Positions 1-12,689 of a DNA stretch of 64,000 nt are shown one piece after another; positions within the stretch are counted from its first letter, which is position 1, and each line of letters opens with the position of its first letter. The notes under the pieces are model-generated. The model was not told the DNA's origin. It did not search any database and saw only the letters and a program-made list of their open reading frames with translations. A program made the translations under genes and the position numbers. The stretch comes from Saccharum officinarum (taxonomy: Eukaryota; Streptophyta; Magnoliopsida; Poales; Poaceae): positions 87,121,852 through 87,185,851 of the forward strand of contig CM036162.1 in NCBI GenBank assembly GCA_020631735.1, read 5' to 3'.

Positions 1-1927
1 ATACATTAGAAACATCTACAAACATATAGCATTTTATGACTCCACTGCATAGATCTCTTCTCAAGGTTTCTAAAAAGTCCACATTTGCAAATTTTGGAAT
101 TACCTAGCATGAGATATGATTTTTAGAAGATTTACAAATTTTCTAAAATTCAAATCTAGAAATTACTCAAACCCTAATTAATGCTAGGCACACCCGGTTG
201 TACACCTGAATCAGCTACACTTGAAACCGACATGTGGGACCTATTACCCAGCCAGGCCCGCCTGTCATCAACACAAGGAGAGACAGAGAGAGGGGGAGGC
301 GTCGGTCATCTTCTTCACCTCGCCAGGAAACAGAGGAGTGCCCGGCTCGCGGCTCCGGCCGGCCGGGGCGGCGCTCCGGCGACGAGCGGCAGTGGAGGAG
401 CGGCAGGAGACCCGTGCACACCCGAGGGGCCACTCGTCTCGGCTCGAGGTGGCCCCAGGCCCGCTGGCCATGGAGGCAAGCGGTGCCGGTGGCCGGTGTC
501 CGTGCTCTGGCCGGAGGAGCGGCGGAACGGCGGCGAACGGTGGCTCTGGAGCATCACTAGGGCTGTGCGCATCCACAGGCAAGGTGGAATCGCTGGGGAC
601 CTCCCACAGCGTCCTGGCCATGAGCCGCCGCGGCAGGTGACGAGGGTGACCTCCGACGGCGGTGGTGAAATCGGCGTTTACGCCTTCACCTTCGCTTGGC
701 TTGACCTCCAAGGCGCGGACGAGATAGAGGAGATTATGACTAAGCTACGGCTATGGTGGAGCGAGCAGCGCCACGGCTACGTAGACGTATGGGGTCACCG
801 GAGCTCTTGGCGGAGGAGGAGATGGCATTCCTCGCCTCAGGCGTGAGTGGCGAGAAAGGAAAAGGAGGGCGCGGCTCAGGCAGTGCAGGGGGGTGCTCCT
901 CTTCTCGATGGACAGCAGGCAGCGGCGCTGGGACAGTCACGGCACGTGGCGCACACGCGGCGGCAAAGCTCTGAAGCTGGTCGGCACTTAGCTGCTGAAT
1001 GGTTCCAGGTTTTTCAGTTCATCAGGGCGACTGACGGGCGATTTTTGTCACTGATCATTTCCCAAACCGGCTCGAGTTAGGCCATGGTGTAATTAACAAA
1101 GTTGGAGAACTATATGAGTACTGCAAGATTTCCAATTGGAGCTCGAGCTGGTTTGGCTTAGTTAGGAAGTTACAGTACTCCAAAGAGGGTCACCTTGAAC
1201 TGCATAGCAGTTAGGATTTAACTAAAATGGCTAAGTGCTAAACAACATGCCAATTCAGCCTTGTGGCCCTATTTTGAGCAGGTTCCAAGCATTTTCATGA
1301 GATGATCATTAAAGGACTTTTGCTCCACAATAAAATTGCTACAATTTTTCTTAAGGGTGTACCAACATGCAAGGTCATCTTGATGCACTTTTTAAATCAA
1401 GGAACAAAAGGAGTCATTTGGTCAACTAGGGTCAAACTAAGGATTAGAAGCTTAATTAGGCAACTTGGTCAACCTAAGCATTGCTCCATTAGGTATCCTA
1501 AACATAGTTAAGGTACTATAGAGCATGTTAGACCATCCCAAGTATCATTTACATAACATCCCTAGTTAACACATAATGGGAACATAGAATACAAACATCT
1601 TTTCATATGTTTCATCACTATGTTTCAGGGTCTTGCTACATGATGATCATTCATCCCAAAGATGTTTACCAACATGTAAGGCAAGGACATGCATAGGGTA
1701 CACATGGCCATATCATGCCATGCATGACAGCACCTAGGTACAAGTTATGTTTCAATAATTGAACAGAGATGTTGCACTAGTGAAACAGGGATGTTGCATT
1801 GGTTCAAAATAAATGTTTCATCACTTTGGTTTAACCAACAAGAGGATAGTTTCATGATGGGAGTGGATCAAGCTAGGCTCCTGCAAGGTTAGTGCCTAAA
1901 CAGGCAAGATAACACCAGGGTGTTATA
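1..1927 (-). mobile_element. 3' LTR (partial) of a LARD-like gypsy element
   Basis: This stretch matches 9677-11603 at a constant offset of about 9,675 bases, so the two are the LTRs of one element. It is the 3' LTR because a purine-rich tract on the minus strand lies just outside it at 1928-1943. The LTR start, TGTAACACCC on the minus strand, reads TATAACACCC here. The remainder, about 3.2 kb, lies left of the window. The GC-rich part (about 181-1080) contains open frames that are not conserved in the other LTR, so I do not call a gene. Confidence 0.9.
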
Positions 1928-1943
1928 GCCCTCCCCCCTTAAA
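1928..1943 (-). other. Polypurine tract of the LARD-like element
   Basis: On the minus strand a run of A and G (AAGGGGGGAGGGC) directly precedes the LTR start. Just upstream is a GAATCTCGGGACGCGATTCT-like stretch. It resembles the junction between the end of pol and the PPT in gypsy chromoviruses, which suggests descent from that group. The resemblance is from memory of the family, not from a search. Confidence 0.75.
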
Positions 1944-4900
1944 AGAATCGCGTCCCGAGATTCGGAATGGAAGATCTTTTAAGGAAGAGAGACAAGTTAT
2001 CTAGGTCCCAACATCTGCTATAGCGTTCAGCTATAAAGCTTCAACATCGGTGAACAGTTTGGTCAAAGGCACTTTCTGATACTTACTCTTCATGGTAAAA
2101 TTTGTCTGAAGGATTTCCTTCATTAACTTCCATGAAGCATTATTACTTTGGGAGGAATCCAAGATAGCACATACTGCATTCTCAGTGTACGGAGATCATT
2201 CGGTCCATGAGCTGACCACTCACAAGTATCTGATTCATAAGTAAGCACAGCATAGTCCATATGAACTTTACACTAGACTGAAATCTTCAGAAGTATACTC
2301 GTTGAAATGACTCTATATTCACACGGTTTTAAAAAGCAGTTCTCTACCAAAATGGCTTGAGTACAACCTTCCAAAAGGGTGAGATCATAGACGACAAATA
2401 TACTCTGAGGCTATAGGATACTGACTAACCAATAGATAGAGTCTATGTTGGTCGTAAATGTTCATTCATTTAGACACCAACTAATGAAAAACTACTTGTG
2501 GTTCCATGTGTGCAGTTCTCTTTCTCTGATGACAACACTGTGTTATCTGAGTCTATCGAGGGATTAGTAAATATGATAACTGACTCAGTTGGCTCCGTCT
2601 TTCTGCCAAATGTTACCTAAGAAGATCCTCTTATCCAAAGGCAATAGTTATCTGGGTTGAATCAGATGCAACCTATTGGGTAAAAACATTTATAAGGTAC
2701 CAAAGTATGTCATCATTTGGAAAATCATTACCAAGGCAAAATGTAGTGAGGCCTTAAGGACAACAAAAGTTGTAAATATTTACTAAACCATGGGGAGTAG
2801 TCTACCCCAAGCGGTTGAGTAAAATTTTCCTTTGTGACTTAGTTGCACTGTAAGTTGAGTTGACTTGCAATGTAGCAACTTTGTCAGGCCAACCTTCACC
2901 TTGAGGCTTCCTTTTTAGGATCAAACAGTAGCTCTAAGGTGGGAAATCTATTGTTTGACACTTTTCAAATGGCTTTTGATTTGCAAGTTTACTGGTAGAA
3001 CCCGTGATTGTCCCAATACTTGTTGATGAGAGAACATAAAAGCAAAGTGAAAGGGTGTCCAACAGGATCCTTAAGACCACTTAAGAGGTCATCCAATGGA
3101 GTGATGAACAAATCATTTGTGGCACCTAAGGGCACATGGATACTAATTTGAAACTAGGTCATGCTTTCTCTAATTCTTCGCTTTAGCTGATAGAACACCT
3201 TGCACTATCTGTGTGATTGTCCAAGACGGAATTGACTTGATCACAATGGCTCTAGAAGATAGAATATCACTCAAGTTGTTGGCTAGTTGATTAACTTTTT
3301 GTTGGTTATTGCTTCGTAAGACATAGCCTTCGTAGCTACCAAAGAGTCATTACCTAGTTAGAGATTAACCTTCCTATTGGTAACTAATTAGTTGTCTCTC
3401 AACACTAAAAAGTTCCAAATCTTCATTCTTGATCACAATAATTGTGGTTGATACAAAGCAAATGGTTGCCATCGAAGTCAGCAGATAAGGAGTCACACCA
3501 GAGATGGTTGATTTCGATTGTATGGTCATTATGCACACAAGATTGAGACTTGGATAGCTCCGGTCATATGCACAATGCGCCAATCGATTCTCATCCCATA
3601 GATAACTTGTCCAACATTAAATGTTGTGTGTCCTTTTTATCCAACAGAGATGAGATACCTTGCTCACTAGATGACGTTTGTCAATACTGGGACAACTAAG
3701 TAGAGTCACAAGTCTACCACTTCATGTGGTCTGTTAATGTTTATGTCGGTGACCTGTTCTTCAAAGGTTATCCTCTTAGCAACTTCAGGAGGAAGCTCTA
3801 CTACTTTTGGTCCACTATAAGGGTATTTTGATAAGATATGGAAAGACAACCAAGGAAGAAGGTCACGTGAAAATCACATCAGTGTTGTTCTGTAATGGAT
3901 TACAATTAGAAACCATGATACCAGCGCGTGCCGAGCAGCACAACCTTGTGTGTGCACCCACAGGAGGCTCTCGGTTTCGTCACGGCACCATTAGTTGCTA
4001 CTCATAACACAATTACTGAACATGCACCCGATGAGGAATTTCAATGACATAGATTGGGTTGATAAGGTAGATGCACGAATTTACAAGCACATGATTTTGA
4101 GGCCATAGCAGAGAGACATTGCGTCACACTAGCTAACCTTTAGGAGAGGTAACTGGAAGGTTCAATATGGATTTGGGTACAGTCTCCACAACTGGCAATG
4201 TACGAACCATGATCAAAGGCTAGCGTTGATGAGAGTTAACTTGGTTGGTCAGTCGACAAGGATCTTCACAAAAAGGGTTGGAAAACATCCACGGCTCATG
4301 CAAACAAATAGGAGAACTAAACTTTGGGCTTTCGGTCAAGCAAAGGCATGGATACAAACATTCAAGGGCTAACCACCAAGTCTACAGGCTCAGGCTCCTA
4401 AGAGAGGGAACCTAATTGAAGACAACGACCATACCATTACGTAACGTGAAAGTTGTTCTAGATAAAGCTATGCGACCCTCGTATGCTCACCGAGGACAAT
4501 CGAGGTGACAACTAAGGCACTACCTAGATAACAATCATACATACAACATCACAATCCAGCAGTTATTTGCGAAAATTCAAACGAATGGTTTAAGCAACCA
4601 ATACAAGGCACAAGGCTCACCCAAAACAAGCATTTATCTCAAGCATGAACTAACTACCAGTTTAGCTCAAAAACAACGCTAGCTAAGGAAGCCAACTTAG
4701 CATGTGCACAGAATCTAGACAGCAGCATAGTAACTACTTGTTTTAACCATAACTGAGGTTGTAGACCTTCTATAAAGGTGATCCTAGACTTTCTGGAAGG
4801 TTTAGGAAGTTTTACACATGTTTATTATTCATACCAAAAGCTAAATCACAGGTTAGCATGGTCAAACATGCTGATGTTTCAGATCTGTACCGATATGGAC

Positions 4901-6501
4901 AGAAAACTGATAAGAACTTTAGAAATGCATAACTAGAGTTCTAGGGACCCAACAAGGCTGATCCTTAACTTTATGTAAAGCTTATTAAGTTGTCTATAAA
5001 TTTCTTATTATCATATTAAGATGATTCTATATCTAACAAGGCCAAACAAAACAAGGAAGACATCTCTGCCCAGATGTGGACAGATTCTGTCATTCCACTT
5101 GGCAAGCTCATAACTAGAAATTTCGACCACCAAAATTAGTGCTATAGGACACTTTGGAAAGCTTAGAAAAAGTACTACACTTCCTATAATATTTCCAAGA
5201 CATTATTCCATAAGCACATAGGTCAAATAAAGCAAACATTCAGATTTGTTCTGAACATGAGCAGATTCTGACAACAAACTTCTAAAATCTATAACTCCCA
5301 AAACATAAGGCCTAGTGTCATAAAATTTTAGGACAAGATAGATAAGTAAGTTAGCTACAACTTTGGTATTCTCTATAACTACAGAAAACACCATTATGAT
5401 CACGAAAGCATCACTACAACAGAAATAGTTCTAGCAGCCAACGTTTAATAAGCAAAACAAAGCTTGCCTTTGTTCTACTTAACAAGAGAGCACACCAACA
5501 TGTTATTCTAGTAGCTCTAACTTTTTGTTACCTTAGACCAGCACTAATATAATTCATTCATGAGAATCCACAATTATTTCTAGCAAGGCTAAGCACGCAC
5601 TTTTATCAAGCATTTCCTATTCAAGCAACATGGAACAAGGCATTCTTGTTTGACTCCACACACGGAAGATAGTGTCACATCAATCACATGTTACTTGCTA
5701 TAGAATAAGGGTGAGAGGAGCAGAGCTATGCATAAAGCAACAATCAAGATGATGCATGCGTTGCCCTATTCGTCCTCACAAGATTGCCAACCTAAGGTGG
5801 CAATCACGTTCTATGTCGGTGGCATAACACGCACTCTCTCGATATATAGCTAGTCGACAGCTATATTCGACTTACGCATTCGTGGTTAGCGTGCCTGCAG
5901 AAAAGTTTCATTGCAGCCCAACAATTCCCCAAATATAGCACACAATGAGAGCAGGAAAATAAAATTCTAAGTACTCTCATGTACATATACCCTCGTATAT
6001 ATACATGTAGCACCAAAACTACCCGAATCATTCGATCACCCACAATTAAGTACCTTCATATATACATGTGTGTAACATGTACATAATCCAGTAACCAAAA
6101 CTAGCTCTCCCCTAGACCGCAGATTGTACGGTCATGCTCTCACAACTCACACTTACCTGAGCGTAGGTGCGATGTTATATAAAAGTAAACTAGCAACATA
6201 TATGACTATCTCATATATGAAGGCTACCTCTAATCTAACACACCGGTAGCATAGTGTAGGAGAGTCATCACACATACATACCTTGGCCTGGGCGTAGATG
6301 CATAAATGAAAAACCCCCAAGTTAGTACTTATATAAGCCACCTACTAATCCTTATATGGGCATAAGGAAATTGACCACTGGCATACTAAGTTTAGAATTT
6401 AGATTTCACAAACCTATATATAGCTATAAGTTGATAAACTGATTTTATAAAACAAAACCTTTGTTTTAAATACACATATGACAAGTTTAATGTTGAATCT
6501 T

Positions 6502-6513
6502 GCTCCGATACCA
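6502..6513 (-). other. Primer-binding site (initiator tRNA-Met type)
   Basis: The minus strand reads TGGTATCGGAGC two bases after the LTR end. The canonical plant site complementary to initiator tRNA-Met is TGGTATCAGAGC, so there is one mismatch. Its position fixes the inner edge of the 5' LTR and the minus-strand orientation of the element. Confidence 0.85.
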
Positions 6514-6515
6514 GC

Positions 6516-9500
6516 TGTAACCGAACCGTCTAAATTATAAGAGCACAAGTACAAAAACAATCACCGAAGTGATCAAATTCTCGCACTTGAGCCCATATAA
6601 CTCCGGTAGTCCAGTGAAATCATGAGGGATTTCAAACCAACCAACATACAAGCCAAGATCATAGTCATTCAACATAACAAGTCATATGTTACAACCATTT
6701 CACAAGTAATTCAATATATATCAGAGTTCAACATAGTTATTAATTTACATTGAAAAGTAGCGGAAGCAAAGTAATTTGAAACTAACATTATTCTTATTTC
6801 AAATACATGCCAGTACCACGGTCGACTTCCAACAAAAGCATTAGAGACAAGATAAATAAGAAGGATCATGCCCGTGATCACACTCTGCCACTACGGCAGG
6901 AGCCAACCAACTCTTGCAGACGCCATGATACAGCACAACCTGCAACAAGTGGGGATAAAACCCTGAGTACAAGATGGTACTCAGCTAGACTTACCCGTCA
7001 GAAACCAGAAATAAGGTGACACCAAGGATTATGCAAGGCTGATATAAAGTGGGGCTAGCTTGACAACATTTTGCATAAAAGCTTAATATAGATGATCAAT
7101 CATTAATGCTTAAGCATCAAGTTAATTATCATTAACCTATCATCTATATTAGAACCTGTACTAGAGCACTCACTTTATTAGGAGCAAACAATATTAACCA
7201 TAGCAGGTATAAATTAAGGCAATCTTTCCATCGTGATCCAATTAACCATCCATTCAATTTAATTGAATCTACGTTGTCGCTGCTCAAGTCAAGTGCTCAC
7301 TAACCGGGAGCGACGGCGATTCGAATCGAATTCCTATCCAGCTGGAGGAGTATTTCTAACACTCACCGCGCAGGCCCCTGCCAGGGTCACACAAGCCACC
7401 TTTTCATATGATTCAGGAATCGCGGGTCCGAATGATGTCGCGACCCTAAGGGCGACACTCTGCCAGGTGATAGGGACTCTAAACCCCCCTTGGTCTCACG
7501 CCAATGTCCCCAAGCATATCCTTTCTCTCCTCCAAGAAGCAACCTACCATTCGATTCCCGGCCTGAATCACATTACTCGGCTTCGCGGTCGGAACGACTT
7601 ATCTGGCCAACTAAGTGTTAGACTGCGTTCAACATGACTCAAGGACGTACAGCGAATCGGTCCTTAAATGACTCAGACGGGGATAGATCCACACCTAAGA
7701 CCTCCATGCCTTGTTGCTTCACTATCGTCATCCCGCCCGGTCTCATTTCATTTTATTACACATGGTTCCATTCCACGATAGCACATATAGCCAACCGTGC
7801 CATATATGAATATTCCTATATCTCGCAGGTAACAGGAAATCACCTGACTTCTACCGCTTAAAGCAGGGCTAAGCATCTACTCGATCCTAATCTATGTAGG
7901 ATTCAAGGATTCATATATCTGGACAAGGAATGATATAATGCAGCAAGGTTTTCAACCAACTCCTACCACTTAATGCAACAATACTTATAACATATATAGA
8001 ATTAATTGCTTTGAAGGTAGGAGGCTTATAATGCTCCGAGGCTTGCCTAGGATCCGACTCCAGTTAGAGTATGTCAGATGAATTCACTTGGCGAGCATCC
8101 TCCCATCTAGCACTTGCCCGATCCTTCTATCTTCGGGATGGATCCACCAACTCTATCTTCGGGTTTGGCTCCACCTTAGGTCCTTCACGTGCTTCAGCTA
8201 ACGTACCTAAATGAGGTGCAACAATGCATATGTATGAATGCATAGAAGTGCAATAAACAAAGAAATCAAACAAGCATACCAAAGTTCTCATAAACACCTA
8301 GAGCTAATTAACTTAATCCACAATAGGGCATAACATAGAAGATTGCAAATACATCAATCAAGACACAAGTCTTATAAGATCCTAGGGTACCAAACCAAGT
8401 ACCAACAAATATAGGTGTCACACTTCAATACACAAGCATGGCAAAGTTAATCAAAGCACTAGAACTAGAAATTGCTACCTTCTGGACATCAGACCAACAG
8501 CTGAGTAATTTAATCCTAATTGGAGATCTACAACTCTAAATGACTTGCAAGAAGACATTATGGAAAGCTTATAAAATTTTCTATATTTCATTTAATATCA
8601 TCTAAATTTGATTCTAACATTTACCAGGTCGAAATACAGAAGGTACAGAATATATCCTGGAAGAACAGAGAGCAACATAAATCTGAACCCAACTTAGAAC
8701 AGCTGTAGTTTCTAAACCATATAGCCAAAAGCCACCAAATTTTAACAGCAGCTAGATACATAAATTATCTACAACTTTTGTATAAATAAGTTTTACCACA
8801 AAGTACATTATCATGAAGAACTTTGCTAAGTTCTCAGATCTGTCCAGAAACCTCATTTGCAAGAAATAATTATTAACTTATGTTGCAAACATATAATTGG
8901 ACAAAATCAACTTTACCAACATTTCATACATGACTAATGAACACCAGAAAATATAGTGTCAATTACTAAATAAATTCTTTTAATACATTTTCTTAATTTA
9001 TTTAGATAATTAGGTGGAATTATGAACACCTATCAAAAGTGCACAATAAATTCTACAAAATTTACAGTGGCCTAAATATGCTCTCAAAAGTCTACTGTCC
9101 AAATTTCAATCCATTTGGGCAAGTATATCAACCTCTATGAAAAGACAAATGGCTATATCAATAAATCATGTGAGAGCAAGTTAATTCCAAAACTCCATAT
9201 TTTCTGTGAACACAAGGCCATATTATGAATCAATATGATAGACAAACATCATACTAAGGTAATGGAACAATATTTTCTATTTTATCATTTATATATTATT
9301 TATAAGCTATTTAGCAAGCCATAAACAAGTTAACTCAATAACTTGAGCATACAGTAAGCAATGGCCATGAAATTTATACAACAGTACATCCATAGCATGA
9401 CAAGCCTACCATAAAAATTTCACACCAATTGGAGCAACACAACTCAAGATATAAAATGACAAGCAATATAATGCAGATTTTCTTATTTATCAAGGTCAAA

Positions 9501-11603
9501 TCAAAACCTTAAGAAAATAGTGAACAACTAGTGTGTTTAATATTTTTCCTAGCAAGTACATGTCATTACAAAATTAATAAAATAAGAATCATTAATTTTG
9601 GAGTTCTGAAACTCCAGATCTTGCTCTGGTTAATTTTTAAAGGCATTTTTAGAGCATTTTTAAAACTTAAATAAATACATCAGAAACATCTACAAACATA
9701 TAGCATTTTATGACTCCACTGCATAGATCTCTTCTCAAGGTTTCCAAAAAGTCCACATTTGCAAATTTTGGAATTGCCTAGCATGAGATATGATTTTTAG
9801 AAGATTTACAAATTTTCTAAAATTCAAATCCAGAAATTACTCAAACCCTAATTAATGCTAGGCACACCCGGTTGTACACCTGAATCAGCTACACTTGAAA
9901 CCGACATGTGGGACCTGTTACCTAGCCGGGCTCGCCTGTCATCAACACAAGGAGAGACAGAGAGAGGGGGAGGAGTCGGTCATCTTCTTCACCTCGCCAG
10001 GAAACAGAGGAGTGGCCGGCTCGCGGCTCCGGTCGGCCGGGGCGGTGCTCCGGCGGCGAGCGGCAGTGGAGGAGCGGCAGGAGACCCGTGCGCACCCGAG
10101 GGGCCACTCGTCTCAGCTTGAGGTGGCCCCAGGCCCGCTGGCCATGGAGGCAAGCGGTGCCGGTGGCCGGTGTCCGTGCTCTGGCCGGAGGAGCGGCGGA
10201 ACAGCGACGAACGGTGGCTCTAGAGCATCACTAGGGTTGCGCGCATCCACAGGCAAGGTGGAATCGCTGGGGACCTCCCACAGCGTCCTGGCCACGAGCC
10301 GCCGCGGCAGGTGACGAGGGTGACCTCCGGCGGCGGTGGTGAAATCGGCGTTTACGCCTTCACCTTCGCTTGGCTTGACCATCCAAGGCGCGGACGAGAT
10401 AGAGGAGATTACGACTAAGCTACGGCTATGGTGGAGCGAGGAGCGCCACGGCTACGTAGACGTACGGGGTCGTCGGAGCTCTTGGCGGAGGAGGAGATGG
10501 CGTTCCCCGCCTCAGGCGTGAGTGGCGAGAAAGGAAAAGGAGGGCGCGGCTCAGGCAGTGCAGGGGGGTGCTCCTCTTCTCGATGGACAGCAGGCAGTGG
10601 CACTGGGACAGTCACGGCGCGTGGCGCACATGCGGCGGCAAAGCTCTGAAGCCGGTCGGCACTGTAGCTGCTGAATGGTTCTGGGTTTTTCAGTTCATCA
10701 GGGCGACTGACGGGCGATTTTTGTCACTGATCATTTCCCAAACCGGCTCGAGTTAGGCCATGGTGTAATTAACAAAGTTGGAGAACTATATGAGTACTGC
10801 AAGATTTCCAATTGGAGCTCGAGCTGGTTTGGCTTAGTTAGGAAGTTACAGTACTCCAAAGAGGGTCACCTTGAACTGCATAGCAGTTAGGATTTAACTA
10901 AAATGGCTAAGTGCTAAACAACATGCCAATTCAGCCTTGTGGCCCTATTTTGAGCAGGTTCCAAGCATTTTCATGAGATGATCATTAAAGGACTTTTGCT
11001 CCACAATAAAATTGCTACAATTTTGCTTAAGGGTGTACCAACATGCAAGGTCATCTTGATGCACTTTTTAAATCAAGGAACAAAAGGAGTCATTTGGTCA
11101 ACTAGGGTCAAACTAAGGATTAGAAGCTTAATTAGGCAACTTGATCAACCTAAGCATTGCTCCATTAGGTATCCTAAACATAGTTAAGGTACTATAGAGC
11201 ATGTTAGACCATCCCAAGTATCATTTACATAACATCCCTAGTTAACACATAATGGGAACATAGAATACAAACATCTTTTCATATGTTTCATCACTATGTT
11301 TCAGGGTCTTGCTACATGATGATCATTCATCCCAAAGATGTTTACCAACATGTAAGGCAAGGACATGCATAGGGTACACATGGCCATATCATGCCATGCA
11401 TGACAGCACCTAGGTACAAGTTATGTTTCAATAATTGAACAGAGATGTTGCACTAGTGAAACAGGTATGTTGCATTGGTTCAAAATAAATGTTTCATCAC
11501 TTTGGTTTAACCAACAAGAGGATAGTTTCATGATAGGAGTGGATCAAGCTAGGCTCCTGCAAGGTTAGTGCCTAAACAGGCAAGATAACACCAGGGTGTT
11601 ACA
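6516..11603 (-). mobile_element. 5' LTR (complete, 5,088 bp) of the LARD-like element
   Basis: The ends form a perfect 6-bp inverted repeat (TGTAAC...GTTACA). The left edge abuts the primer-binding site. The right edge abuts interrupted CACTA transposase sequence, so CTTAC at 11604-11608 should be one copy of the target duplication; the other copy lies outside the window. By eye it differs from the visible part of the other LTR at roughly 47 of 1,927 positions, mostly transitions. An LTR this long is unusual. It contains a GC-rich island at about 9855-10756 and a hairpin block at 6963-6984. Confidence 0.9.
6963..6984 (-). other. 8-bp stem hairpin in the LARD LTR
   Basis: On the minus strand CTGAGTAC and GTACTCAG flank a 6-nt loop. 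They sit between GGGTAAGTC upstream and GTTTTAT...TTGCAGGT downstream. The same layout with compensating base changes occurs in the unrelated solo LTR at 48037-48058. The flanks resemble a splice donor and acceptor about 60 nt apart. Confidence 0.7.
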
Positions 11604-11753
11604 CTTACACTCTTTGCAGGGACTCAACGTCCGATCCGACCCTTGAGCAACCGGCCCAAATGCTTGCTCTAGGAAATTATTGGTCCCCCTAACCCATTCA
11701 TCGCTCTTCCTCTTAGTTGTCCAGCCAGTGTACATCCACTCACGATCATCCAT
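11604..11753 (-). pseudogene. CACTA TNP2-type transposase, N-terminal fragment
   Basis: Reading the minus strand from ATG at 11753, about 50 codons encode the start of a TNP2-like transposase. Features visible are MDDREWMY at the N-terminus, EWVRGTNNFLEQAF in the middle and a CPCKECK cysteine cluster at the end. This is the transposase-associated domain found at the front of CACTA transposases. The frame is lost exactly where the LARD-like LTR starts. The catalytic part is not in the window. The transposase would bind and cut CACTA ends in the nucleus; this copy cannot make a full enzyme. Confidence 0.8.
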
Positions 11754-11870
11754 CCTCTGTTATGCGCCAATGTAAGCGAGTAATAAAACCATCATTTGCA
11801 TCTACAAGGCGTTCCTACCATCTAATAGGTGAAGGATAGGTCCTAATCCCACCCGAAAATACATAGATGA

Positions 11871-12033
11871 GGTTAGTTTCCATGCTCCACTCCCGTCTGA
11901 GATGGAATTTCGGCAGCACCTCCCCGCTGTTCTCCCGATACACGTCCCCGCGGGGAGAGTATGTATCCGGAGAACAACGGAAAGGTGCGGCCGAAACTCC
12001 GACTCGAATGAGAGCGGAACATGGAAGCTAACC
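11871..12033. repeat. Imperfect hairpin with arms of about 70 nt
   Basis: The arms start GGTTAG and end CTAACC, pair at roughly 80% by eye, and meet around CCCCGCGGGG. A core motif of the arms, TTTCGGCAGCACCTCCCC, recurs near 12358-12376 beside its own short inverted copy. It lies upstream of TNP2 in the same CACTA, probably in a leader or intron. Confidence 0.7.
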
Positions 12034-12417
12034 CATCTACGTATCCGCGTGTTTTCCAAAAAACGTGGACAGTCCGAAAGAGATACTGTCGCAGATATGC
12101 ACTGATCAGCATACCAACGACCGCGTATCCCTTTCGGACGGGAGACGCCTAACTTGGCTGCGCAATCTACAACTACTATAAGGATGAGAGGTGAATTATA
12201 CCTAGGGTAGCGGCACAAAGGCGAGTAGCAGGGCGGTGGAGAGTTGACGCGGTGCAGGAAGACCTGCAGCGCCCACGAAGACGATCGGAGTCACCGAGTA
12301 CCTCCCACAGGTGATCCTACAAAAAGGACAAAAAAAGGTTAGTATCCACTCAAAATTCCGGCAGCACCTCCCCTACACGGGGAGGTTCCGAAACCTGCAA
12401 AAAACAACGGCGCGAAT

Positions 12418-12600
12418 GCCGATAACCACCGTGGCACGAAGGCCGATAACCACAACGGGGTGAAGGCCGATAACCACAGCGACACGAAGGCCAACATCAC
12501 AACGGTGTGAAGGCCGATAACCACCGCGGCACGAAGGCCGATTACCACAGCGCCACGAAGGTCGACATCACAATGACACGAAGGCCAACAAGTAGTGAAG
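12418..12600 (+). repeat. 24-bp minisatellite, about 7.5 units
   Basis: Units follow GCCGATAACCACNNCGGNAC-GAAG with a few 23-bp variants. Because 24 is a multiple of three, the + strand frame reads an octapeptide of the KADNHRGT type. The reverse frame also stays open. It lies in the CACTA leader, and I have no reason to call it a gene. Confidence 0.85.
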
Positions 12601-12689
12601 GGGTTAATATACCTTGCTCTTGTAGCCGGTTCGATGACGGTGGAGGTGTCGGCGAGACGTACACGCTAAGAAGACGGTCGAGGCACCTC

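Larger units (their letters stand above)
1928..6515 (-). mobile_element. Non-coding internal region of the LARD-like element
   Basis: This 4,588-bp stretch lies between the PPT and the primer-binding site. No gag, protease, reverse transcriptase, RNase H or integrase could be recognised. The longest frames are about 60-70 codons and look random. The sequence is AT-rich and of moderate complexity with no obvious tandem array. Known LARDs (for example Sukkula of Triticeae) likewise pair multi-kilobase LTRs with a non-coding interior and depend on enzymes from other elements. No host gene is seen here. Confidence 0.8.

Noticed and set aside
181..846. 221-codon open frame in the left LARD LTR (and overlapping frames)
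   Set aside because: The matching stretch of the other LTR is frameshifted, several overlapping frames on both strands are open, and the region is GC-rich. It is a composition artefact.
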